A DNA stretch of 64,000 nt from Flabesymbios commensalis (Eukaryota; Annelida; Polychaeta; Terebellida; Flabelligeridae). Of the stretch, positions 1-26,248 are shown one piece after another (position 1 is the stretch's first letter; every line of letters starts with the position of its first letter). The notes beneath the pieces were generated by a model. That model searched no databases, was not told the origin of the DNA, and saw nothing but the letters and a program-made list of their open reading frames with translations. Where the stretch lies: NCBI GenBank assembly GCA_964017125.1, contig OZ024909.1, positions 57,700,008 to 57,764,007 on the forward strand. Reading direction: 5' to 3'. A program made the position numbers and the translations under genes.

Positions 1-3000
1 ACAAGTGTTAAGCGGAGTCAGACGAGCCTACTTAGGAGAGTCGAATAATAATTTGATAACACTGATCTTATAAGCTTTTCACATCTGGGGGTCTGAGGCT
101 TAGAACGCTATATTATATTTCGGTTACAATGCCTTCCCACAATGTTGACCGCTGATTTGCGCGTATGTGGAGAAACATTTTGTTTTTATTACTGAAAGAA
201 ATTGCTGACAAATCCTGCAGAGAATCATGTTTTTGTGACACCGCAAGGTCAAATATCGTGACACAGCAACGCTCAGTACGCTACAGGTCATTTAGTAGTC
301 CACAAGATAACTTATACATGTATTGTGAATTCTTGATAAGACTCTCTTATGTATATTTGCATACACTATTTCGTAGTTTGTGATAATAATTTTGAAGATT
401 AAATAGCAACGTAATTATCGGAAAGTATGTATATATTTTTGTCCAAAATTAACCTATGGCAATAATTGTCACGTATCACAATATTAACTATGCAACGTTA
501 GGCTACTGTATCGCACAGTTTAAGCATGATTGATTGTATAAGAACCAGGTGTGTTAATTTTGTAATATACATACTGTTTAAGGTAACTGGTATAGATTCT
601 GCACATAATACATTTTAAGGCTACCGGGGATGTAACATGTATATCCACCTTAAGATGGTCATATATTATACGTCGTGAGATGTGTTGATATGGAAATATA
701 TTTTTCTCAATTTAAAGCACAAATTTACTTGTGTTCAAAGAAGTGAATATGCCTATAATTAGGTTGATTGGAGGTTATGTTTTAGTGGAATTCACGATAG
801 GCATGATCAATGCATACAGTAGCTAAAGTTTATTATTTGAAATATTTTATTAAAAAGTGTATAGGCCTATGCTTAGACTACTTCTTTAAGCCGTTTAGAA
901 CTATTTGATTGCTTACAAAAATGAGTAACATTACTTAACAATATCATCCCGTTATAACGTTATAATCAGAAAAAATAAACACAAATTATTTGGCTCCATT
1001 ATCTGCTGTAACGGTTGTTTTCTATAGCGTATGACCAATAGATCGTTGGACCAATGGTCGTATATAATGGACCGTAGGATTATTTGAGTGAAGTGCATAC
1101 GACTAATATATTATTAACCTTTACTCTCTTATTATCAGCACACACGTGATAACGTGATGCTGATAATCATCAAGCGTTGTGTTAACACTGGTGAAGAACC
1201 GGCCCAAAGTTGACCAAGCATTGAACCAGGTGGTGTTGCTAGTTATAAAATTCATATTCTTAACATGAATGCACGAGTATGAGAAGGCTACTATGGTATG
1301 CTGGAATATATAGGCCTTCGTGGTTGTTCTAGATTATAATGTCACGTTGTTGTGTAATCTGGCAATGACCGTCATTTAAACTGATAACTGAGCAGATATA
1401 TGATTAGGTCTATATCTAGGTCTATGAAATATAGGATCTGTTTTCGCTTGTAGGACTTACACTTTTTTTATTTAATAATTCGCTGTGATATATACACTGT
1501 GAAACTTTGCAAAGGCTAACTCTATGTATCGATGCTGTAAAATACTGAAAAGGTCCTTACTCAATGACGGAAATCACTGACCGAGTGTGTCAAATTCACA
1601 GGTTTCTACATCTGCAAAAAGGTAAATTTATACTTGACTCACGCAACATTCAAAATAGTTTAATATGTGACCGTTGTTCCTCTTATCATGCTTATTATAC
1701 TCCACTCATAGAAGACGTACCGCCCACACATTTCAAAGCAGAGAAATGTATCTTTGTTTGTAATAAACATATAAAGAGTGTTTGGCTCAGGATGGTGTAG
1801 TCTACATAAATCAGATGCATAACTAAAAAAATACACATTTCTAGCTGATGTTTGTTTCCACAAAATTGTTTTTTTAATTCAAATCACTTTAGTAGAGTCC
1901 ACTGATTAACAATTCCATTGGTAACATTTTTTTCGCCAATTTTCAACTTCGGGATTCAAAATTCAAAATGGCCGCCATTTTAGCTATGACATCCAGCACT
2001 GCATTTTATGAGGCAACATTGCTTGCATATAGCCTATATGATATTATAAATTGGGTTCTGTGTTTCTGGTGATGTATTACTTTATTTCAGGAAACCGAAC
2101 AACATTTTAGTTCAGAATTCTAAAAAAGCTTACATGTGATAAATTTTTGCACATATTATTCATTCTATTCAGCTCCCCAACATCCAACATTTAATGGCAT
2201 TTTTACAATATTTTTTTGCTCCAAGCTATGTGTACGGGAAGGCTTACATGGTTATGGGAATGGTTTTGACCTTGATTTCTCTATAACATACAAAATATGA
2301 TATACTATAAACTCGCTAAGATGGCAAGTGCTCAAGAGACACCAACAAAGTATAATGTCTACAGATAGTTTTACAGACGTCAAGTTATATCTGTTTTGTC
2401 AAACAGATATGAAATATAAGCACACATATAGAGCATTTAAAGACACAGCTCTTCAAAACATATTAGCACGCAATGAAATCAAAGAGAACGGCAACAGACA
2501 ATTTATTTATGTCGGACAGCCGTTGTTTGGAGTGACAGTAATAAACGGAAAAGCTAGTTGGCATCATGACTGTTCAAAATATGTAATAAGCCATGTCCAG
2601 ACAGAGTGATACATTCATACTAGCAAACATTCAAAATAAAAATTCAAGCACTTATCTGGTCAGATCATGCTACAATGCGAAACAAAATCATGTCTAAAAC
2701 GGCAGAATCTGATAAAACATTGTGTGTATTTGTCAGTCTGGCAGATATACTCTGCAAAACTACCGCAGATTGTGGAGAGAAGGAGTAATAGAGACTGGGC
2801 AATTAGATTGACAGATGTGCTATCAAGATCTATACTTTCACGTGCTATGTTATATTATAGCAGATATATCAGATCAAATATTGGGAAATGTTTATTCTGA
2901 AGCCAACTTGTAAAGCACATGCTCTGTGCAGACAAACATAAATCAAGTCACATGGTAAATAACACAACATTAGACATAATAGCTGCAGACATACAGTTTG

Positions 3001-4907
3001 TTTTACAAAAGTTTCTTTAAAAAAGAAATAAATGATGGACAACGTTAATCAACGAAAATCTCCACGAATCATTATCTGATTATAGTGAAACGATGTATTC
3101 TGTGTTTAAAAGTGTCAGAGATATCAGATCTATATGATCTATGGTACCTTCCACACTAGCTATGAGCAATCCGTTGTCATGGAAAGACCATTAAAAATAG
3201 TGGTCTGAATGATATTTTGTAGTTTTTCACGCATGCTAGGGGATGTATGATGAGATCAGCCCATCTTGCACTCGCTCCATTGCTACAGTTGATTTTATAG
3301 TTTCTGATAGACATGTTTGTAAAAGAAAAATGCATACTGCATCGTTGGGTACGACGAGATTGGCTGATCTCAGCACTCACATATGCTCTCACATAAGGAC
3401 TAGCCCATCTGATATTTACAACGACGCCACAGTGAGGCCTATGTATATAATCTCTGATATATGCATAGTCAAGTAACCACTTGTTTTAATTCCTCTGTTT
3501 TAGGTCAGAAAAAATTCAAAATCGAATGACAGAGGGCGGAAAAAAAAACACTTAAGAAAAAAACAAGCAAAAAAAACCTAGCTGGAAAAATATTTTTTAT
3601 ATTTCGAAATGAACTTGGTTTTTATCGGAATGTTTTTTTATCTCCCGAAATTGACTGTTTTTTTTCGGAAATCGGCAACAATCTAATGCGAGCGCAGAAA
3701 AAAACACATTTTTTTTGTTAATGCGCAGCCTAAATCTAATGCGCGCGCTCATCTAAAACAGAGAAAAAATCATAGTGGCCTTAACCAGATAATCAGTGGA
3801 CGCCAATACAAGCAGGCAGTAACGGCTGATAAAATAATATTGCAGGCTTTGTTTGATCTGCGGATCAAATCCTTAATTCATGAAAACGTGGCTGAAGTCT
3901 GAGTGGTTATTATGAGAGGAAAATATCATTAGGGTGGGTGTAGAACTTTACTGTGGCAGAAAAATACCAGAAATGAGGGATGTTCAAGGGTACCCTCGAG
4001 CCTATATACTGCATTTTTTAAAACACATGGTAATTTAAAGCAGCCCCTTGGGATGACATCAATTTTCGTTTTTTAGTTCCGTACTGAAGTGGTGTGTCCC
4101 ACGGATCATGTTTTTATTTTTTTTAGAATTTTCATATTTTTACAAATATTTTTAATCAACATTTCTATGAAACCAGAAGAAACCCAAACAAACTATTTGT
4201 ATGCCTGAAGGACGATTGAATATTTTCACAGCATTGGGCCACATGCTGATGGCATCGGCCCAGCGTTGGGTAGACAATCAGTGCTGCAGGTGTGTCCTCT
4301 CGTGTTCTGACTATGAGACACCAATTAGCGGCGACTGGTTTGATCTTACCGTCTGATACGTGGGAATATGTGATCTAAAGTGCTGAATATTGCTGACTTG
4401 TTTTGTTTACATGGCATTATACGACCTGGAAATACAACTATCTCACTCTTTTTCAGTGCTTTAAAATTGTTTTTTGACTTTTTCGTATTTTCAGTTAAGA
4501 TCAGTAGGCTATATAGCTTCAAATAAATTAAATTTTTAAAATTGACAACATTGAAAATGTCTCATCCCAAGGGGTCCCTTCAAAATGCAAAACTCATAGT
4601 TTGAAACAATCTTCAAATCATTGTGAATCCTGTTTCTCTTTCATTATACGGGATGACAAATTACGAAAATTTTGAAATATTTTAGAAAAATTGGACCCAC
4701 CCTTCACGATTTTCGAAAAAACATGCAAACTAAAAACACTAGTTCGTTATAGGAGATGACAAACATTGCTCTAGTTGTGTTTTTTTCATCGTCCTCTTCA
4801 ACTTTATCAAAAGAGGTCACCGATCAATAACTTTTTCAGGAATATGTTCAAAGTGTTCACCCCTCCCCTTATTCATAGTCTAACCATAGGCCTACACTAA
4901 ATTAACA
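1..4907. other. gene-free AT-rich flank
   Basis: I find no exon with a credible domain or splice frame here. It holds T-rich and A-rich tracts, a palindromic AAAATGGCCGCCATTTT near 1966, and several TAGGCCTA-type palindromes. The open frames at about 2328-2609 and 2667-2900 match no family I recognise and have no clear splice partners. Their neighbourhood (about 2300-3480) is enriched in CAGATA/TCAGAT words, which suggests decayed repeat or low-complexity DNA rather than a gene. Confidence 0.5.
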
Positions 4908-5159
4908 AATAACCATTCCCCGGCGTCTTGGGTGTAGTGTTGAAATAACCATTCCCCGGCGTCTTGTTTGTAGTGTTAAAATAACCATTTCCCGGCGTCT
5001 TGGGTGTAGTGTTGAAATAACCATTCCCCGGCGTCTTGGGTGTAGTGTTGAAATAACCATCCCCCGGCGTCTTGGGTGTAGTGTTGAAATAACCATTCCC
5101 CGGCATCTTGGGCGTAGTGTTGAAATAACCATTCCTCGGCGTCTTGGGTGTAGTGTTGC
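4908..5159 (-). repeat. 36-bp minisatellite, 7 copies
   Basis: Seven head-to-tail copies start at 4908, 4944, 4980, 5016, 5052, 5088 and 5124. The unit contains AATAACCATTCCCCGGCGTC followed by TTGGGTGTAGTGTTGA. Copies differ by a few point changes. Because 36 is a multiple of three, all three minus-strand frames stay open and give 12-residue peptide repeats such as TPKTPGNGYFNT. I read the open frames as a by-product of the period, not as a gene. Confidence 0.95.
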
Positions 5160-6443
5160 AAACACTGGATAACTTCATTATCACCAGTCAATCGTGGTAT
5201 ATATTATTAAATATAGATGCAATGTCTTTTTACAGTCAGCTAGAAGATGAACTTTAAAATCAACATTGAAAAAACATAAACAATTTCTGTTCTGATGGTC
5301 AACTTCAATTTTGTTTGTACATTTTTTCTGCAACTCACGAATGATTTCTGAATAGTTTGCACAAAAAAATGTTTCTGTTGTAATTTATTCTATGCTAGGT
5401 TTTTTTGACTGTAGGCCTACATTCGATGTACTACAACTAGAACAAGCATCTATTTAATGGACTGATGTACACTGAATAGGCAGCCTTGTGTGCGTTCATA
5501 GCAATCTACAATGCAGAGACTCAGACCAGATGTAGCCATTATAGTACAACTCCCATTAGACCTGTGTTGTGTATTTTTTCTCTGATTTCTCAGTCAATTC
5601 TCAACACATGTTGTAAGCACTCTTATGACAACATCTCTAAAAATTCAGTTAAATTTGAGTGATGTTTAAACGTTAGCAACGTTGGACCAATTTTACATGC
5701 AGTGACATTTCAAAATTAAAACTAAATGAAAATAATGGGTTTATAGAATTAGCCATTTACTAGCCTACATGTCAAATGTCGTATCACTATTGCCTGTGAA
5801 ATCAACGAAAAACATGCAACGCAGAAGTGACAGAATTCCACTATATATAGATCATTCTGTTATATAGCAGGGGGATCCGTGCGTACACCCTGCTATAATG
5901 ACAGGATGCCATAGATAGACCCTACATGCCTATCAGAGATATTAGTGTGCCCAAAAAGGGGGGGGGGTGCCCCCCCTGGCTCCTGCCCTAGCTACGCCCC
6001 TGTGGGTCAAGCAAACCCAAAAAACAGCATCTTTTTGAAACTTGGCTACCAGACTAGTTCTAAAAACAGTTTACCGCCGAGATGCGGCAGCCAGATTTTT
6101 CTACATATATATATATATATAGGACCGATGTGTACACAACTGGTACAGGCGGATAGATGCTGATCAATACGTGTGTGGTGTGAAATGAGATGCGATCCTT
6201 CTATCTTTTTTGCCATACTGTACGTCAGTAAAGGAGATGCTTAGTATAAAATTTATTTATTTATGCTTAAGGTACATTTATTGCATTGTTGAATGCTTTG
6301 TTTTTATAATAATAGATGCAAGGAAACGCTTCCATGCGGGCCACCCTATTGCCGTCATTGGGGGTGCACACCCGTTTACACGTCTTGTTCCTCTATAGAC
6401 TGTAATAAATTGATGTGTTGTCCAGTAGGCTACTGCTGACTTG
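5160..6443. other. upstream region of the PanK-like gene
   Basis: No exon seen. A short hairpin with arms TATAGCAGGG and CCCTGCTATA lies at about 5873-5897. At 5950-6003 there is a G-run/C-run beside a GGGGCGTAGCTAGG word (minus strand), a sequence typical of hAT-type transposon ends. A short TA run sits near 6104-6120. The promoter and any 5' UTR exon of the gene starting at 6444 must lie here, but no TATA box or initiator can be assigned with confidence. Confidence 0.4.
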
Positions 6444-20866
<14,423 letters not shown>

Positions 20867-22203
20867 TTAGCCATTTTTCTTCAAGCTCCCACTCCCATTT
20901 CATCCTTATCATTCATGTATAATTATTTCGCTGATCAATTTCATATTTATTCAGCAAATGGACAAAATAGCATAGCTTTTTGCTACGCGACACTGAACAA
21001 AATTGTCCATGATTGACAATTGATGCTGAACTGTCTTCTCCCCACGCAAACATCGGTGCAAGGCATACGTCTATCATTATAGTGAAAAAAACAGTCACCT
21101 TCAATCACGTTTGTCATTTCAATGTAAATAACTACTTACTTTAATGAAACAATATTACTAAAATAATATTTACAAAAGTCTGACTAGAACGTGAGATTCA
21201 TTTTTCATGGTTGAAATAATTAAATTTAGGAAATAAAATACACAGATATTCATCTACATTATCAAGTGTTTCAGAAACTCATGAGTTGTGGAGGAAAACA
21301 CGTCCTGAAGTTGTTGTAAATTCAAGTTATTCTATAGTTTGCCCATCACACTTATCAATAGTAATATTTTACCGTCAGGATATTATATATAATATCATCA
21401 TGATCATAATTCATATATCTCGTTATTTTATTTTGTTAAATGAATGAGTAGCAGATCTCTTTCGGTCGTGTTATTTTATAACACAGCATGTTGTACTGTA
21501 ATATTCTCTGGCTGTGAGACAGATATATCTTCACATTACGAATCAAACAATAGCGTGAGTTTGGATGGCAATGATTATATTAATGACTATTTGAAGCGCG
21601 ACCTGGACAATTTGAGCCCTATCACGGTCATTTGATGCCGAGGGATCAAATGATCCTGGAATGCAATTAACACATTTCCCGAACAAACACACGATATGGC
21701 TATTATTATCAAGATCTCTATATATATATAGTTGGCTCGTGAACGTGAACGTCTATTAACAGATTAACGCCCTTCTGCTGGCCATTCAGGTCATAATCAT
21801 ACGTGAGCACTATATGTTGATAATGAAGCGCTGTATTAAATTTTTACCCACCTGAAGTTGTGTCTCGCTACCGCGATACACAACTTCAAGTGGGTAAAAA
21901 TGATTTATATTTGTATTATATCATTCGAATCTAAATATAGGCCAATTCTGTAAATTTATTGCAAATTTCACTGACAAATTTTCTTTTTTTTGTTAAAGGA
22001 GAGACAGAAAGACTAATGAAAACTGCCATAGACGTGACTAACACTTGTTTTCATTTATATAGGTCACAGATTTATCTCCCTGAGCTTGTCAGGTCTATAA
22101 GTCACCTTGTGACCTAGCTCTCTCTCTATGTTGGGCTAGCATATTTTGCGTCACGTATTACGCCGCGCCATATTGTTTACGGGTTACATGACTGTTATAT
22201 AGG
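20867..22203. other. convergent intergenic region, PanK-like and DUSP-like 3' ends
   Basis: An AATAAA at 21232-21237 (+) is about 370 nt past the PanK-like stop. A TTTATT at 21955-21960 is an AATAAA on the minus strand, about 245 nt past the phosphatase stop. Both are plausible polyadenylation signals. A fold-back hairpin lies at 21841-21900. No further exon was seen. Confidence 0.45.
21841..21900. repeat. fold-back hairpin, ACTTGAAGTTGTGT family
   Basis: Arms 21841-21863 and 21878-21900 pair along almost their whole length (TTTTTACCCAC at the outer end), with the loop CTCGCTACCGCGAT. The same hairpin occurs at 22634-22693 and, in diverged form, inside MITEs at 44, 47 and 53 kb. Confidence 0.9.
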
Positions 22204-25200
22204 TCATGTATCTTTTTCCATTGTGTTGTTATATAAATCACAGACTTGTTGGAGGAATCCAGGATTTGGAGCCACATTACGATGCTTCAGGAGTAGATGT
22301 AGAGCCTTTGACGGGGTAGTTTGGCATTTCAGCACCAGGTACGCCATAACAAGTATAGCTGAGCGACTCATGCCCTGTTGACAGTGCACTAATACCCGAC
22401 CTGTAACAATGTAAATAATGTAACATAAGCAATGTAACGAGCATTTAGGTTTAGCCCTGACAGCCTAACCCGTCAGGGGCAGGGATGCTTTGGGGGTTAG
22501 TCGCGTACGGCTCTTGAAGTTTTTATTAGGCTTTCTGTGTGTCTTTCCAAAAATAGAAAATTTGTCAGGGAAATGTGCATTAAATATGCAAAATTTGCAT
22601 ATATTTAGATCCAAATTAAATAAATATAAGTAATTTTTACCCACTTGTACTTGTGTGTCGCGGTGGCGAAACACAACTTCAAGTGGGTAAAAATCAAATC
22701 TTAAAATGTAGAGATTTAAGGGGGTTTTTACAACAAAAGATGACTGAAATGTATCAAAGTGTGAATATAGAAGGCCAAGTTTTAAACGACAAAAATGACT
22801 GAAATGTATCAAAGTGTGAATATAGAAGGTCAAGTTTTAAACGACAAAAATGACTGAATGTATCCAAGTGTGAATATAGAAGGTCAAGTTTTAAACGACA
22901 AAAATGACTGAAATGTATCAAAGTGTGAATATAGAAGGTCAAGTAAACGACAAAAATGACTGAAATGTATCAAAGTGTGAATATAGAAGGTCAAGTTTTA
23001 AACGACAAAAATGACTGAAATGTATCAAAGTGTGAATATAGAAGGTCAAGTTTTAAACGTAGAGATAAATATATCCGAGCTGAAAATGAATACAAATGGC
23101 AAGGATTATTAAATCACCACCTAAAGAGTGTAAACGGAAACAAATTATAAAAGCATAGGGATCGAAAGAAGGATTTTGATATAGAATATATTTGCATATT
23201 AGCGGTTTCCGTACAAATATTATATTAGAAAGCATCAACTTATCCCTCTAAAAATCACGTTGTATGTTGATAAACTTAAATTTGTTTTGTCTGGAATGCA
23301 CGGACAGTTTATATTTTGACAGAAAACACCCCCTGATAACCAAACCAGCATTATGTTGTTAAACCTCTAACTCTGTATATGTGTAATTATTTGTAATGTG
23401 CTTCATTCATTCATTCATTCATTCATTCATTCATTCATTCATTCATTCATTCATTCATTCATTCATTCATTCATTCATTCATTCATTCATTCATTCATTC
23501 ATTCATACATTCATTCATTCATTCATTCATTCATTCATTCACTTATTCATTTATTTGCTTATGCATTAATTAATTCAAAAATTATTTATTCATTATAATT
23601 ATATGAATTAATTATTTAATTAATATAGATGAATATATAGGCTACCAGAAAACAAACTATATTTAAGGTTTTACGTATCGTGTTTGTCCTGCTAGAAACC
23701 GACCTCCAGTTTGTAAAGCATCAGCTATAAACTCAGCTGCATCGTGAAAGTGTGGTGCCATTTTGAATGTGGCTATATCCATGGCAGGAACACCGTGAAA
23801 GATGATGTCTGTTGGTGTGTAGTAGTCTTGCGATGTGTTGATCTGGTTGAATTTAATGCCACATGCTGCGTTTAATACATGGGTGACGTGCCACTTGTCT
23901 TTTAAGACTTCAGGTTTCCGAGCAATCTCTCTGTAAAAAAAACCCCAGATAATTTTTCAAATTTATATTCTATTAAACTATTCTATTCATCAGTTGCTTA
24001 GATTGTGTGCTATTCCCTTGAAAGCTAAAAGGGCAGATGATTGACAGATTGTCATTAGCATATGAATATAATGACACACAACCCGTTGATGCATCCATAG
24101 TTTTGAATGGGAGATCGAGTAAAAAAAAGAGGTGTGCATTCTTTTTAACAATTAAAATGCATTGAAAACTTGCTTAGATCCAAATGGTCTGAAAACTGTT
24201 TGTTTGGACAGAAATGTATAACATAAAATGGCAATCAGCCCATAGGACCACTCAAGAAACAATCGTTTGTGGTTTATTATCGCCATTTTCACGAATGAGT
24301 AAATTGAAACTTCGCAACGTTCGAGCAAATATACAGAAACTTTCAGAAACATAAACATGATAAAGCGATGCCTTTTTACATCGTTCCCCAAACACATAGA
24401 TTTTGCTCAGGTCAACCCCCACTCCCTCGCTCTCTCTATCTCTAATCAGGCGCCATTGATTGGCAGAAACTCCCCATTTCGAGCAGTTTTGTTGCTATAA
24501 ATGAAATGAATGGGTTTTAGGTCACCTTTGTCATGTTTGTGCACTTATAAGCTAGACTGGGCCAGGAAAACCTCCTGAGGATAGTGAGATGAATGAGATG
24601 ACTCTGCCGTTCAGACACATGATTAGAAATTCGAGCCCTGGCGCCCTAAGGTCGAGCATGCTAGCTATCGGTCACGGAGTCTCCCCGCTATATTGAATCT
24701 TGACGAGTGAGCGGGGGAGAAACATTTTGATTCTTTGAAATTTGAAGGCCGGAGTAGGGTTCAAACCCGCGATCTCCGACTTTCCAAGAGGGCAGCTTTC
24801 ATCACTGCACCAGGGCCCCCGCTTTTGTTGCTATAACAACTAGGCTTATAAATCCGCTTGTGTGTCCTAAATTCCTAATTATATATATGGCAAATATAAA
24901 ACACCACCACTTCGCCATATGAGTTTTCCACTCTCAGATAAATATAAAAACATTAAGGGATTACTTCGTTCACACAGGGGCCTACTTATGCGCTGCTGTC
25001 ATTGCTTTTTGACAGGATTTTCAACTGGATTCAAAACACTGGCGAATGGAAATGACAGAATGACATGCGAATAATGGCGGCTCAATTCATATATAACTAC
25101 ACAGAGTAAATAGCTCTTATCTGCAGCAAACTATTAGATTAAATGAAATAGTAAAAAAGATAAATAATGAGTCGAATTGAACGTCGTAAATAGTTCCGTG

Positions 25201-25846
25201 AATATGGAATGATTATTGAAAAACGTAGAATGTAGAAACGGCGGGCAAATCAAGTCAAGAGCCATGCGTGTATACATAAGGAAATATCACTGTGTGCAGT
25301 CAGAGATGGTCGGAATGGATTTGAACCCGGGTATTAGCTGTTTGAGGACAAGCACGCGACCTCTCAACGACTAAGGTATATTCTCACAACAGACTAATTG
25401 ACAGAAGCAGACCTTGGAGAAATAAATTATAAATTATTTATAACAGCACTAGTTTTTACCCGGTTTTTTTTATTGATTTGATTTCAGATTAAAATGAATA
25501 CAAAAAGTCAAAGAATAATGTAACACCATTTTTCCACGCAAGGCTCGGCTTCTCCCTCGGGAGAAGCAGAGCCTTGCGTGGGAAGATGTATAACACTGAT
25601 TACAGACATTATAACCCACTCCGAGTATTAAGTATTTAGATAATCTCTATTTAAAAATGATGAGAGTAAAACTTACGCGTTACCCAAAAAGATGTTGGGG
25701 TACACCTCGTCGCAGTCATTGACAGGCTGAGGCATGATGTGAACACTGGCCCAGGGGGAAGGTATCATGCCAGGACGAGGTGGAGCAGGTCTCTGCTCAG
25801 GCATATACTGCTTAATGATTGCCTGCAGGTCTTTAACCGTCGTCAT
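22204..25846 (-). CDS. atypical dual-specificity protein phosphatase, DUSP3/VHR type
   Basis: Three exons on the minus strand: 25677-25846, 23704-23930, 22204-22400; 197 residues and complete. It should remove phosphate from phosphotyrosine and phosphothreonine/serine of protein substrates, as VHR does on MAP kinases. The signature HCQQGMSRS (138-146) gives nucleophile C139 and phosphate-binding R145. D108 in VPAMDIATF is the likely general acid, matching the Asp before the FN segment of VHR. Other family marks are YPNIFLGNA (49-57), THVLNAACG (73-81) and APNPGFLQQVC near the C-terminus. The proline-rich N-terminus (18-32) is not family-typical. The donor of exon 2 is GTCGGT, weaker than usual, but the frame requires it. 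ATG at 25846 was chosen as the first in frame after an acceptor-like TTTATAG, so a 5' UTR exon may lie upstream. An overlapping two-codon upstream frame precedes it. No KIM or CH2 domain is present, so this is not a classical MKP. Confidence 0.9.
22634..22693. repeat. fold-back hairpin, ACTTGAAGTTGTGT family, second copy
   Basis: Arms 22634-22656 and 22671-22693. It lies in intron 2 of the phosphatase gene, and the outer TTTTTACCCACTTG is shared with 21841-21900. The strand facing the gene carries the variant loop GTCGCGGTGGCGAA. Confidence 0.9.
22742..23059. repeat. 55-bp tandem repeat, 6 copies
   Basis: GACTGAAATGTATCAAAGTG recurs near 22742, 22797, 22852, 22906, 22958 and 23013. One unit lacks AA and another lacks TTTT. 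GTAGAGAT occurs just outside both ends. It lies in intron 2 of the phosphatase gene. Confidence 0.95.
23402..23550. repeat. (ATTC)n microsatellite
   Basis: About 36 tetranucleotide units with one ATAC interruption and a decaying right end. The motif matches the ATTCATTTCATTTC tail of the local SINE family, so it may have expanded from such a tail. Confidence 0.97.
24392..25395 (-). mobile_element. about 0.6-0.7-kb dispersed repeat with tRNA-like head, copy 1 (interrupted)
   Basis: Clearly homologous to 42441-43038 along most of its length. Shared blocks include GCTCAGGTCAACCCC, GAGCAGTTTTGTTG, ATATATGGCAAAT and GGCTTCAAAACACTGG (diverged). A SINE (24501-24822) is inserted in this copy. At its right edge, the minus strand has TAGTCGTTGAGAGG and GGGTTCAAATCC, like the A and B boxes of a tRNA, so the repeat may be a long tRNA-headed SINE on the minus strand. 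Confidence 0.6.
24501..24822 (-). mobile_element. full-length dimeric tRNA-derived SINE, copy 1
   Basis: Flanked by a perfect 14-bp target duplication TTTTGTTGCTATAA at 24487-24500 and 24823-24836. Read on the minus strand it starts with a tRNA-like head (GGGGGCCCTGGTGCAGTG, B box CGGGTTTGAACCC). A spacer and a second tRNA-like head follow (GACTCCGTGACCGATAGC, box AGGGCTCGAATTTC). Next is a body with CTCAGGAGGTTTTCCTGG, and the end is ATTCATTTCAT. It lies in intron 2 of the phosphatase gene. Confidence 0.85.
25516..25600. repeat. hairpin with TCGGCTTCTCCCTCGGGAGAAG loop region
   Basis: Left arm 25532-25546 (TTCCACGCAAGGCTC) pairs with 25569-25584 (GAGCCTTGCGTGGGAA). The loop itself folds again (CTTCTC with GAGAAG). 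Weaker pairing continues outward (AATGTAACAC with ATAACACT-like sequence). It lies in intron 1 of the phosphatase gene. Confidence 0.85.
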
Positions 25847-26196
25847 CTCATTAACTCTATAAACCAGAAAATATACTTTTTAAAGCCAAGGTGTGTAACC
25901 AAAATTATAATCAACATCTCTCTTTTGCAAAATATTATTTAATTTTGGTGCTTTTATTTTTCACGATACTACATAAGGTACCGCGTTCAAAATGTGTCAG
26001 AATAAGAATTAACCAAAATAGTCCAATTAGTGGCTGTGTAGTGAATATAAAGCAAAAGAAGTACGATAATTGATGACAAGTATCAAGTCAAAGATCACGC
26101 GTGGTGTATATTTTTCTAAATCGATGAAGGCTCAACAAAAAGCAGCCCTCAGCCGCTCTTATTCACACCATGTAAAGCAGAACTCATCTCGGAGCT

Positions 26197-26248
26197 AAAG
26201 GGTCCTATGAGCCGCCACTCAAATAAGTGGCGGCTCATAGGACCCTTT
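26197..26248. repeat. perfect 23-bp-arm hairpin
   Basis: Arms 26197-26219 and 26226-26248 are exact reverse complements, with the six-base loop CAAATA. The arm contains GGGTCCTATGAGCCGCCAC. It lies about 350 bp upstream of the phosphatase start codon, on the promoter side. Confidence 0.97.

Noticed and set aside
4897-5184. 95-codon open frame of TPKTPGNGYFNT repeats as a gene
   Set aside because: It is fully explained by the 36-bp period. All three frames of that strand are equally open and there is no start or splice context.
23398-23598. Open frame of repeated HSFI residues
   Set aside because: A translation of the (ATTC)n microsatellite.
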